DNA from: Typhlomys cinereus
Taxonomy: Eukaryota > Chordata > Mammalia > Rodentia > Platacanthomyidae
Assembly (NCBI GenBank): GCA_023101885.1
Contig: JALPQD010000125.1
Location: 2,504,973 to 2,568,972, forward strand
Direction of reading: 5' to 3'
Length of the DNA: 64,000 nt
Position numbers and translations under genes: made by a program. The stretch's first letter is position 1. The number at the start of each line of letters is the position of its first letter. Of this stretch, positions 54,150-64,000 are shown in pieces. The notes under the pieces are model-generated. The model did not search any database and had not been told where the DNA came from. It was given only the letters and a program-made list of their open reading frames with translations.

Positions 54150-55480
54150 CCATTCCTTTCTCTTTTAGCCAAATCTTGCTTCACTGATCTCACCATCTCC
54201 CACCTATCTTTCTGAAAGTATGAATCTCAGGGTTCCTTTTGTTGTGCCTGTGCTAGCAAGGATCCATTCTCGGTAGTAGCACATGTGGCCCTTTAGTGTG
54301 GAGATTGTCCTTCATTTGTCTAGTGCCTCCCGTGAGATTCTTTCTGAAGGTTGTTGTTTCTCCTGAGATCTTTGCTGGTTCATGATGACAATGTTAATAT
54401 GTCAGCCATTGTGTAGATGTGATGATAGAGATCTCATTGCCATCAGCAACTGGATGCAGCAGGATTCCTACAAGCCCTTTGCTTCCTCAAGTTTCCCTGA
54501 ATGTGGGTTGGGAAGAGTCTTTGATGGTCTGATTGGTTCTGATCTTGCCAGAGTCACCAATACTCTGCACCCTAGCCAGTTGTGATTTCCTGTCTCATGA
54601 ATCTTGCATTGTAGTAGGGTGCATGTTGTTTGGGTCCTGAGAGCTTTTCTTATCTATGGGCACCATGAGAAATATTTAGATGCTAGTTTACTATCAAGTA
54701 TTTGTAGTTATTGTTATCTGTTCCTGTTTAGTAGTCTATTTTCTCACCATCCACTGTTATTTGAATAGGTTTAGGTACCCGGAATGTGTTTTCTGGCCAT
54801 AAGGGAGAGGGGTTAGAACCCATTTAGACAGTGATTGTTACCTGTGGTCCTTACATACCATTATTATTCTCCTGGTTTCCAATTACTGGAGTTGTAACTT
54901 CAGCTGTTATATCTGGATAAGACCTTTTTTTCACTCAGATACTGATTTTTTTCTTCTGTTTGTGCTGTTACACTTTACTGAGTTCTGTTCCACTTTTTTC
55001 ATCTCCTTTAAGACTTTTCTTCCACAATTGTCTTATCTACTTATTGGTCTATGTTGTTTTGTTTACATTCTTTTGCAGTTTTCTTCCCCCACCACACACC
55101 CTTTCTTTCTTTGTAGTTTGTGAGTATTATAGAAGTTTCCCATTCTGTAGGTTCAGTGCTATGATCCACTAATAATCCTTTGTGTCTGCTTACCACATTA
55201 TCCTTATCTATTCGTCTACTGTTGAACATCTATGTTGATTCCATTACTTAGCTATGTGACTAGAGCTGCGATGAACATGGATGTCTGTGGTTTTCTGCAG
55301 TAGAATGTAGCATTCATTGGGAATATTCCCAGAAGTGGTATATCATGGTCATACAGTATATTGATTTTTTTGATTATTAAGTAATCCTTTATTTCCAGTA
55401 TATCATATTGAGTAACCTCTTGTTTAACATAATGTAACATCTCACATTTCTTTAGAAAAAAAAGTTCATAGTCATTATTT
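54150..55480 (-). repeat. Old LINE-1 3' end
   Basis: Contains gttgattccattacttagct and gggaatattcccagaagtgg, matching in reverse complement the ORF2 C-terminal region seen at 57480-57590. Heavily diverged; the left edge is uncertain. Confidence 0.5.
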
Positions 55481-56128
55481 TGTCATGAATCATGCTGTCT
55501 ACAGTCATATCACCTGAATATACCTGATCTCGCCCAATGAATCGTGATGTGAAAAAATTTATGAGTAATCCACATAGTAGCTGTTACTGCTAGTTTTAAA
55601 AATATATCTAATTGGAGTTGTTGCCTTTCTACTTAAAAGAGAGAAATGGCGGAAGGTTGGCTTGAGTGAAGCCTTGGATCCAATCCCCCAATGCAAAACA
55701 AACAGCATCAAAACAAAACAGAAAAAACAATAGAGAAAGAGGTAGAGATAGCTTTTTGAAATGCTTTTACTTTTAAATTTGTGTAAAATTATATGGTAAT
55801 ATACCCAACAGTCAATATTAAGGCCAATAAAAAGCAATGATGTTAGAAATGCTAAGCCACAGAGGTTAAGTTTTCTGAATGTGTGTGTTGTAGGTGCATG
55901 CATTTATGAGTGTGCATGTATGTATATGTGCACACATGTAGGAGTATGCCATGGTTTAAGGCTGGGTACTTCTCCTGCTGCTGACCATCTTATTTTTTAA
56001 GACAGGATTGCTGATGGAACCTAGAGTTCATTGATAGACTAGGCTTACTGCCTTGCCGTGAGCTCTGCAGATCCTACTGACTCAACACCATCCCATCTGT
56101 GCTAGAGTTATGGGCATCCCTGGTTACT
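55481..56128. other. No recognised feature
   Basis: AT-rich sequence with short open frames only. A minus-strand open frame at 55559-55903 has hydrophobic stretches but no recognisable family. Confidence 0.3.
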
Positions 56129-56835
56129 TTTCTTTTTTTTTCCACTCATACAAACTTAACAGGTACACCGGTCCCCTCCTCCCTCCAATCCCCTATCCCT
56201 CTTTAGCCTCCTCCCCCTCGCTTTCCCTCCCCATCCCCCAGTGCCTCCCCCTCCCATCCCCAGAGCATCCTTTAATGTGCATGCCAAACTCTCCTCTGGG
56301 TCCTCCTTTCCGAGAGGTGCAAGGACCCAGTGGCATTTCCCAGAACCCTTTCCTGTGTTCCCGTTAAGCATAGGAACAGTACTGTGGCTGTCAATCCCTT
56401 GCCTCCCAGGATCCTAGTGCCTTTAGCAAATGCTAGACTTTGTGAGGTCAATAGTGTGCTGGACATTGCGCAGGGCATGTAAAGTCCAAATATGATTGCT
56501 TCGGCCCTAACTTGTGTGGAGTATCTTGCATATCATTGCTCCTCCCATCCTTGTGCTCTTACAATCTTACCGCCCCCTCTTCCGCAGATTTCCCTGAGCT
56601 TTAGGATGTGGAGAGACTAGGCTGGCCTAGTTCTAGGTGGTTGATATAGAGTCTCTGAAGTTCTGGATTACAGTTTGTTGATTTTCTTTTGCGGTTTTGC
56701 TGCTCCTGCAATGCCCTTCACTCCATCCTGATGGGTATTGGATGTCACCCCCTGGCCAGATACAAAAAGCTGTTAAACTAGAGTCTTGTTATAAGAGTAT
56801 ATTAAAAGGTAGATGTAATAAAAGTAGGAAACCAT

Positions 56836-56945
56836 GGGGCTGGAGAGATGGCTCAGGGGTTGTGACTCCGTCTCACAAGCAGAAGGTTCTGAGTTTGGAT
56901 CCCAGGTCCCATATTAAAAAAAAAAAAAAAAAAAAAAAGAAACCT
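56836..56945 (+). repeat. B2-like SINE, short form, in the LINE-1 3' UTR
   Basis: ggggctggagagatggctcag head with tRNA-like gagtttggatcccag, then directly a run of 24 A. It has only the tRNA-derived part, without the GC-rich body of the copies at 34918 and 35720. It may be flanked by the repeated gtaggaaaccat (about 56826-56837 and 56950-56961). Confidence 0.8.
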
Positions 56946-57450
56946 AAAAGTAGGAAACCATAGTGAGGGAGGGGTCAATCACCCATTTGCAAAATGGTTA
57001 CTTATTATCTGCCAGACTATATGCCCTCCCCTTCTAGTGAGATCACACCCCCTCAGTTGTAAATGTTCAGGAACGAAAAGTCTGTGAACTTAACCAGATG
57101 TCTCATTGCTTACTTGCAGTCCTTGATGGAGGCCTATTTTCTCCGCTGTAACATGGTCCCCTCTCTCCATGTTTCTGGTTGGCCCTCCTACCCCACCGTT
57201 CCTGTTCATACTCTTTGCAATTACAGTATTACAGAGATTTATCTTTGAGTGTCTCTAGGTGGGCTGGGTGGGTTTGGTACTAGGAGCCACCTATTAGGGA
57301 GTCCATACGGCATTTAATTTTCTAGGTCTGGGATACTTCACTCTATATAATTGTTTTTAATGACATCCATTTCCCAGAAAATTCCAGTAATTCATCATTT
57401 TTGATGACTGAATAGTACTCCATTGTATAGATGTACCATATTTTCTTTAT

Positions 57451-60400
57451 CTACTCGTCAACTTTTGGACATTTGGGTTGATTCCATGACTTTGCTATTG
57501 TAAACAGTGCTGCTATGAACATGGTCGTGCTTGTGCTATCGAGGTGAACCTCTGCTGTATGGGGGGTTATTCCCAGAAGTGGAATCGCAGGGTCATATGG
57601 CATTTCAATCTTTAATTTCTTTAAGAATCTCCAGACGGCTAGCCAGAGTGGCTGTATGAGCCTGCATTCCCACCAGCAATGTAGCAGAGTTCCCCTCTCT
57701 CCACATCCTCTCCAGCACTTGTTGTTGTTTGTATTGTGGATTTTTGCCATCCTGACCGGAGTGAGATGATATCTCAGGGAAGTTTTGATTTGCATTTCCC
57801 TGATGGCTAAGGAAGTGGAGCATTTTTTAAGATATTTGTTAGACGTTTTAATTTCATCCCTAGTAAAGTTTCTTTTAAGTTCCAGGGCCCATTTTTTCAT
57901 TGGGCCATTAGTTTCCTTGGTGTTTAGTTTTCTAAGTTCTTTGTGCACTCTGGATAATAGAGCTCTATCAGATATGTGGTTAGTGAAGATTTTCTCCCAT
58001 TCTGTGGGTTGCCTTTGAGCTTGTGTGACAATCTCTTTATCTGAACAGAAGCTCTTTAATTTCACAAGATCCCATCTGTTGAGAGTTGGTAGCAGTGACT
58101 GTGCCATTGGATGTCTATTTAGGAACTGTTGGCCTAGCCCAATCAGCTCAACGTAATTGCCTACCCTTTCAATTATGGTTTTTATAGTTTCTGGCCTTAA
58201 ATCAAGGTCCTTGATCCATTTGGAATTAAGTCTTGTACATGGTGACAAGTACGGGTCCAGCTTTAACCTTCTACATATGGAGATCCAGTTTTGCCAGCAC
58301 CATTGGTTGAAGATGCTGTTCTTTTTCCATTGGACTTTTTGGGCCCCTTTGTCAAAGATCAAATGGCTGTAGTTGTGTGGGCTTATATCTGGGTCTTCAA
58401 TCCTTATCCATTGATCTGTGTGTCTATTTTGGAGCCAGTACCAGGCTGTTTTTACAAAAATGGATTTGTAGTATAGACTAAGGTTTGGTATGGTGATACC
58501 TCCAGCAGTGTTTTTGTTACTCAGGACTGTCTTTGCTATCCTGGGTCTTTTGTTCCTCCATAGGAATTTTGAGATTGTTTGGTGAACTTCTTTAAAGAAT
58601 TGCTTTGGGATTTTAATTGGTATAGCATTGAATTTATATATTGCCTTTGGTAGGATGGTCATTTTTACAATGTTGATTCTGCTAATCCAGGAACACGGGA
58701 GGTCTTTCCACCTTCTGGTGTCTTCTGCAATTTCTTTCTTTAGGGTTTTAAAGTTTTCATTGTAAAGGTCTTTTACCTCCTTGGTTAGGTTTATGCCAAG
58801 GTATTTCATTTCTTTAGGAACTATAATAAATGGGGTTGAGTCTCTCAGGGATTTTTCACTTCCTTCATTCTGGGCATATAGGAAAGCCACTGATTTTTGT
58901 ACGTTTATTTTGTATCCTGCTACCCTGCTGAACTCTCAATTAGTTCCAGGAGCTTCCTGGTGGAGTTTTTGGGATCACTCAGATATAAGATCATGTCATC
59001 TGCAAATAGGGATAGCTTGACTTCTTCCTTGCCGATTTGAATCCGTTTTATTTCTCTTTCTTGTCTTATGGCTCCAGCTAAGACTTCAAGTACAATATTG
59101 AATAGAAGTGGTGAGAGTGGACAGCCTTGTCTAGTTCCTTATCGAAGTGGGAATGCTTCCACTTTTTCCCCATTGAGCATAATCCTTGCTGTGTGTTTGT
59201 TGTATACAGCTTTTATTATATTGATAAAGGTTCCTTCCATTCCTATTGACTCTAGCGTTTTGATCATAAAAGGCTGTTGGATCTTGTCAAAAACTTTTTC
59301 TCATCTATGGAGAGTATCATGTGGTCATGGACTTTGGACTGGTTTATATGATGAATTACATTTATTCATTTGCGTATGTTGAACCAACCTTGTATGCCGG
59401 GGATAAAGCCTACTTGGTCCCCGTGGATTATCTTTTTGATATGTTTTTGAATCCTACTTGCTAAGACTTTGTTGAGAATCTTTGCATCTGTGTTCATCAG
59501 AGAGATCGGCCTATAGTTTTCTTTTTTAAGTGAATCTGTATTAGGTTTTGGGATTAAAACGTTATTAGCTTCATAGAAGGAATTTGGTACTGTTCCTTCC
59601 TTTGCTATTTGATGGAACAGTTTAGGGAGTATTGGTGTTATTAACTGCTTAAATGTCTAGTAGAACTCTGTGCTGAATCCATCTGGTCCAGGACATTTTT
59701 TGGTGGGAAGATTCGAGATTACTTCCTCAATTTCCTTATATGTTATAGGACTATTTAAATAATTCACAACTTCCTGATTCAATATAGGTAAGTTGTGTTT
59801 ACTTAGAAATTCATCCATCTCTTTTGTGTTGTCAAATTTCACAGAGTATAAGTTTTTGAAATATGATGTTATAATTCTCTGGATTTCTTGGGTATCAGTA
59901 GTGATTACTCCATGTTCATTTCTAATTTTGTTGAATGTGTTTTCTCTCTCCTGCTTTTGATTAATTTAGCTAGGGGTGTATCAATCTTATTGATTTTTCC
60001 AAAGATCCAGCTTTTTGACTGGTTTATTTTCTCTATTGTTTTCTTAATCTCGATTTTATATATTTCTCCCCTTATTTTGCTAATCTCCTCTCTTCGACTA
60101 CTTTTGGCATCAGAATGCTCTAGTTTCTCTAAAGCTTTAAGCTGCATCGTTAAGTTATTTATTTCTGATCTTTCCATTTTTCTGATGTGGGCATTAAGAG
60201 CTATGAACTTACCTCTTGGGACAGTTTTCATTGTGTCCCAGAGATTTAGATGTGTTGTATTTTCATTATCGTTCCCTTTCAGGAAATTTTGAATTTCCTT
60301 TTTAATTTCTTCCTGAATCCAGTTCTCATTCAGCATCATAGTGTTAAGTTTCCATGAGTTAGTGTATTTTCTGTTGTTTGTTGTGTTGTGTATGTCAAGC

Positions 60401-61000
60401 TTGAGGCCGTGGTGGTCTGGTAGGGCACAGGCTAGAATTTCAACTTTCCTGTATATGTGGAGATTCGATAGAGATCTGTAAGTTCCATTTCTTTAAGGGT
60501 TATATTAAGTTCCAAAGTGTCTCTGTTAAGCTTTTTACCTATTGATATATCCCATGTTGAGAGGGCAGTGTTGAAATTCCCAAGAATTATCATTTGGGGG
60601 TTGATTTTCTTGCTTCAGATGCTGTAGGATTTTCTTAATGAATGTGGAGGGGCCCGTATTGGGTGCATATATATGTTCAGTATTGTGAAGTCTTCCTGAT
60701 GATTGTACCTGTGACTAAAACGTATTATCCATCTGTGTCTCTTATGATTTTTTTTGGTTTGAAGTCCAGTTTGTCTGACAGCATAATGGCTACCCCTGCC
60801 TGTTTCCTGATTCCATTAGGTTGCAGAATTTTGGACCAGCCTTTCATTTTTAGGATGTGCCTATCTTTTGTGGTGAGATGAGTTTCCTGAAGGCAGCAGA
60901 TTAATGGGTTGTGGTTTTTAATCTAAGTTTGTAATCTGTGTCTCTTAATCGGTGAGTTAATACCATTGACATTTAATGTTATAATGGAGAAATTCTTTTA
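57451..61000 (-). pseudogene. LINE-1 ORF2 (endonuclease and reverse transcriptase), broken
   Basis: Endonuclease start at about 60980-60750 (LNVNGINSP on the minus strand), a middle open part (60339-59905, helical), the reverse-transcriptase part (59842-59657, [13 protein letters not shown]), and a long open C-terminal part of 479 codons (58890-57451) ending NQPKCPKVDE. Stops and frameshifts separate these, so it is not functional. Confidence 0.8.
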
Positions 61001-61209
61001 ATTCTGGACATTTTTTATGTTTAGTGGATTTTGTAAGCATATTGTTTGACATTTATGTTTTGGTGGTATTATACTTCCCTTCTGTCCTCGTGGATATGCT
61101 TGTTTTTTTCTTCAAGTTTGAGCATCATTTCTAGCATTTTTTGAAGGCCTGGTTTGGTAGACATGTATCCTTTCAAGTTGTCTTTGTGTTGAAAAATTTT
61201 TCTTTCTCC

Positions 61210-62054
61210 CTAGATCATGACAGATAGTTTTGCCGGGTATATCAGTCTGGGTTGGCATTTTTGCTCATTTAATACATGAAGTACGTCTCTACAAGTTGTT
61301 CTTCCTTTTACTGTTTCCATTGAGAAGTCATTTGTTATTTTAATAGGTTTACCTTTAAAAGTGACTTGCTTTTTTTCTCTTGAAGCTCTCAGCACCTTTT
61401 CTTTGTCTTGAATGTTGAATGTTTTGAGTATTATTTGCCATGGCGAGTTTCTATTTTGGTCATATCTGTTTGGAGTGCGAAATGCCTCTTGTATTTGGAT
61501 GGGCCTCTCATTCTTTAGTTGAGGGAAATTTTCATTTATGATAATTTGAAATATTTCCTCAGGTGTGGTATTTGGGATTCTTGCTCTGGTATTCCATGTA
61601 TGCGTATGTTAGGCTTCTTCAGGGTGTCCCATATCTCTTGAGTGTTCCCCTCAAGTATCTTTTTGACTTTAACAATCTCTTCCGTTGAGCTGGTTAATTC
61701 TCCCACTTTGTCTTCAAGATCTGAAATTCTATTTTCTGCCTCATTTGTTCTGCTGATAAGACTCTCTGTTGAGTTTTGGGTTGAAGATAACTTGTCTTTT
61801 AGTTCAATTTTAAACTCTGCCTGAGACTGTTTTAACTGCTCTATGCCTATTTTTGTTTCTTGAACTGTTTTTCTCAACTCCTCCAAGTGCCTGTTGTGTT
61901 CCTGTTCAAAGTGGTTGATGCAATTGTTTAACTCCTCTTGGATTTCCTCTTTCATAGTATTAATCATGGTAATGATCATACTTCGAAAGTCGTTATCTTG
62001 GGTCTGGCTTTCTTGGCTATTTTCTATGAATTTCTTCTGGTTGGAATCCATCAT
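61210..62054 (-). pseudogene. LINE-1 ORF1 (coiled-coil RNA-binding protein), broken
   Basis: The N-terminal 172 codons (62054-61536) are a long coiled coil (heptads through EELNNCINHFEQEHNR and RISDLEDKVGEL), followed by the RNA-binding start (NIRIHGIPE). After a break, 61395-61210 holds the C-terminal domain (REKKQVTFKGKPIKIT). The typical LINE-1 ORF1p order is kept. Confidence 0.8.
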
Positions 62055-62639
62055 TATGGGGTTAGTTCTTTTGGTGGGAGATTGGTCTTCTTGGGTTTTT
62101 TTTTCTCATGGATCTGCACTTTGACTTGGGCATTGTTGTTTTGTCTTCTAGGGCCTTTCAGTTTCTGTGTGTTTTTGACTGAACTGATTTAGTTGGTATT
62201 ACTACACTTGGGCAGTTATTACTAGTGCTTGCCTTGAAGTTGGGTAGGTTTGTCTTTTCTTATTGTAATTTCCTAGGTGAGGATATTAGGTTGTTAGTAC
62301 ATCAGTTAAGTCAGGTTAAGTAGACAGGGGGTGAGTATTAGTATGGTAGTGGAGTTTTACAATTTAGTATCTTGGTGATATGTGAGAGTGAGTGGTGTAC
62401 TCCCTGGAGTTGTATATGTTTTTGGGGTGACTGTATGGAAAAGTTAATCTACAGTGATTAATATTAGAAAGGAACAGTAAGGTGAAAAGAGGAGATTTAC
62501 TTAATCTTTGGCTGGATGTGAAGAATCTCTCCCACATGATAGGATGATTGTAGAGGTCTTCAGAAGTATGGCTTTGACCCTTAGAACTTTGCTTGAGTTT
62601 CCTTTGGACTCTATTGAATTCTGAGTAGCAGTCTATCTT

Positions 62640-64000
62640 CCATGGACCACATGCGTGTGTCCCCAGTGGGCTGGAGAGACAGAGGGGCTGATGTTAATGG
62701 CAGAATTCTTCACCTGGGACCCGGGACTTGGCTTAGTGGCCCACCCAAACTCCAGAGATGGAGGAATGTGAGCAAGTTCTGTCCGGTGGAAAGGACAGGT
62801 GGGCGGGAGGAAGAAAGAGGCCGAGGCCCGGCGTGTCCCAGGCAAAACCGGAGGCAGCCTGGGTGTCCCTGGGACACGAGGCCACCTGGGGGCCTGGGCA
62901 AACTCACCTGGGATCGAGGACTGGGAGTGCAGTCGGGTGGACAGGTGGGCAGGAGGGAGTGGTTGAAGCTTTTTTGTTCCCACAGGAACCCAAGCATGTC
63001 CTGGTCGCCAGAGGACTATGATCCTCATCCCCCTCATCCTCCTCCCCACCTAAGAACCAGCATCCCACCTCCTCCATTCCTGCAACCTCAGCAGCTCCAT
63101 GACTGCCTCCCACTGAAGCCTCAGTATCCCACCCTCCCCTCTACCCAGTTTTACAGGATGAATTTCCCCATGAAGATGCCATGTTCCCACTTCCATACAT
63201 TCCTCAACCCTGCCTGTTGCTCTGCCCCCCAGAGTCCAGCTCTGGCGCTGCAGCACGAGCATCAGGATTTAATTCTAGAGAAAGAGGGAGGGAGATGGTG
63301 CCTTGCGAAGTGCTGTCTCAGGAAGTGCTGCCTTGGGAGGTGGTTGGGGAGGTGGTGTCTAGGGAAGTGGTGCCTTGGGAAGTGCTGCCTCGGGAGGCGA
63401 GAGTCATTGAGAGACCACCGGCTGTTTTGAGGAACCTTCCTTCTCGCCCTGTTACTAAGGCTCGGTCCCAGACTTTACTGTCCTGCCCCTGAGACCAACC
63501 CCCCCCCCATGAGGCTGGAAACCATTTCCTACATTTTTCCCTTTCTCTAGCAGTGAATCTCTATAACTGGTGGAAGATTAATCTAGATTCCATCCTCTTC
63601 ACACACCAGCCTACATGGGATGACTGTCAACAGCTCCTTTATTCTCTGTTCACCATGGAGGAGAGGGAGCATGTCCAGATGGAAGCTCAGAAGCTGATGC
63701 CAGGTGACGATGGGTGCCCTACTCTGAACCCCAATATAATTAGTTGGGCTTTTCCTTTATCTTACCCAAATTAGGATCATAACATAAGGATAACAGTAGG
63801 ATCATAAGGGTAAAGAGAGGTTGCAAGTTTACCACCAGGCTCTGATGCCAGGTCTTAGGGCAGCTGCTCAGAAGCCCACCAAGTTGGCCAAGGTAGGTAG
63901 TATACACCAGAGTAAGGATGAGAGTTTTGCTGCTTTCCTAGAAAGAATTGTGGAGGCATTCCATCAGTATACATCTATGGACCCTGAGGCTAAGGAGACT
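62640..64000 (+). pseudogene. Gammaretrovirus-like (ERV1) gag fragment, partial at the window edge
   Basis: 62990-63240 encodes a proline-rich segment like a gammaretroviral matrix/p12 region. 63553-63774 reads as capsid ([21 protein letters not shown]). After a stop and frameshift, 63839-64000 gives GLRAAAQKPTKLAKV and FAAFLERIVEAFHQYT, the major homology region. The phrase [12 protein letters not shown] is characteristic of the MLV-type capsid. Between them, 63290-63400 holds a short internal repeat. No LTR or primer-binding site is visible upstream, so it is 5'-incomplete or begins at an unrecognised LTR. It continues beyond 64000. Confidence 0.75.
63295..63400 (+). repeat. 15-bp imperfect tandem repeat in the ERV1 gag region
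   Basis: Units of the form gaagtgctgccttgg / gaggtggtgtctagg repeat about seven times, giving a five-residue pattern (PCEV, LSQEV, LPWEV, VSREV, VPWEV, LPREA) in one frame. This is not a usual part of gammaretroviral gag. Confidence 0.7.

Larger units (their letters stand above)
56129..62180 (-). mobile_element. Long antisense LINE-1, nearly full length but broken
   Basis: Reading the minus strand: 5' region near 62180, ORF1 (62054-61210), ORF2 (about 61000-57451) and a 3' UTR ending in an A-rich tail at 56129. It is the best preserved LINE-1 in the window, although ORF2 has stops and frameshifts. A younger SINE (56836-56945) sits in its 3' UTR. No target duplication was found, so the 5' end is approximate. 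Confidence 0.8.

Noticed and set aside
56836..56920. Possible tRNA gene because of A- and B-box-like motifs.
   Set aside because: It is followed by a 24-A run and probable target duplications, has the B2-SINE head, and does not fold as a full cloverleaf by eye.

Overview
The window is mammalian nuclear DNA, almost certainly from a rodent outside the mouse/rat group. Four things point there: KRAB zinc-finger exons with canonical splice sites, LINE-1 copies in several states of decay, an ERV-L provirus close in layout to mouse MERV-L, and a young tRNA-derived SINE with a B2-type head (gggctggagaggtggctcag) but a body that is not mouse B2. B2-superfamily SINEs with other bodies are known from jerboas and other non-murid rodents, so a jerboa-like animal is possible; this is inference.

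The left half is a large inverted repeat. Arm L (1 to about 8318, truncated by the window edge) matches arm R (about 24785 to 33545) in reverse complement. Each arm carries a CpG-rich KRAB-ZNF promoter with exon 1 and an 87-bp exon 2 that ends exactly on the start codon. The left copy points left out of the window and the right copy points right, so two zinc-finger paralogues stand head to head. The 16.5-kb spacer is a nest of retroelements. An old ERV-L is split by a much younger ERV-L provirus (9600-16148, two LTRs, GTGAA duplication, near-identical LTRs), further cut by an antisense solo LTR, and ended by an antisense class II LTR with an env transmembrane remnant. An old LINE-1 follows.

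The right-hand gene can be followed through six exons: exon 1 (ending 28213), exon 2 with ATG (29608-29694), KRAB-A (34635-34761), KRAB-B (40659-40751), a linker exon (41199-41305) and the zinc-finger exon (41698-43890). Phases agree at every coding junction and give 840 codons. The finger array has expanded by recent block duplication. A TGA cuts it in mid finger, and about ten further fingers lie beyond the stop, with more stops and a frameshift.

From 46 kb to the end no intact gene is visible. This part holds a decayed paired/DUX-like homeobox remnant on the minus strand (46.9-47.05 kb), older LTRs, several LINE-1 3' ends, one long antisense LINE-1 (about 56.13-62.18 kb), and at the right edge a gammaretrovirus-like (ERV1) gag fragment that runs out of the window.

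Coordinates of decayed repeats are estimates by eye; splice sites, target-site duplications and stops were read directly.
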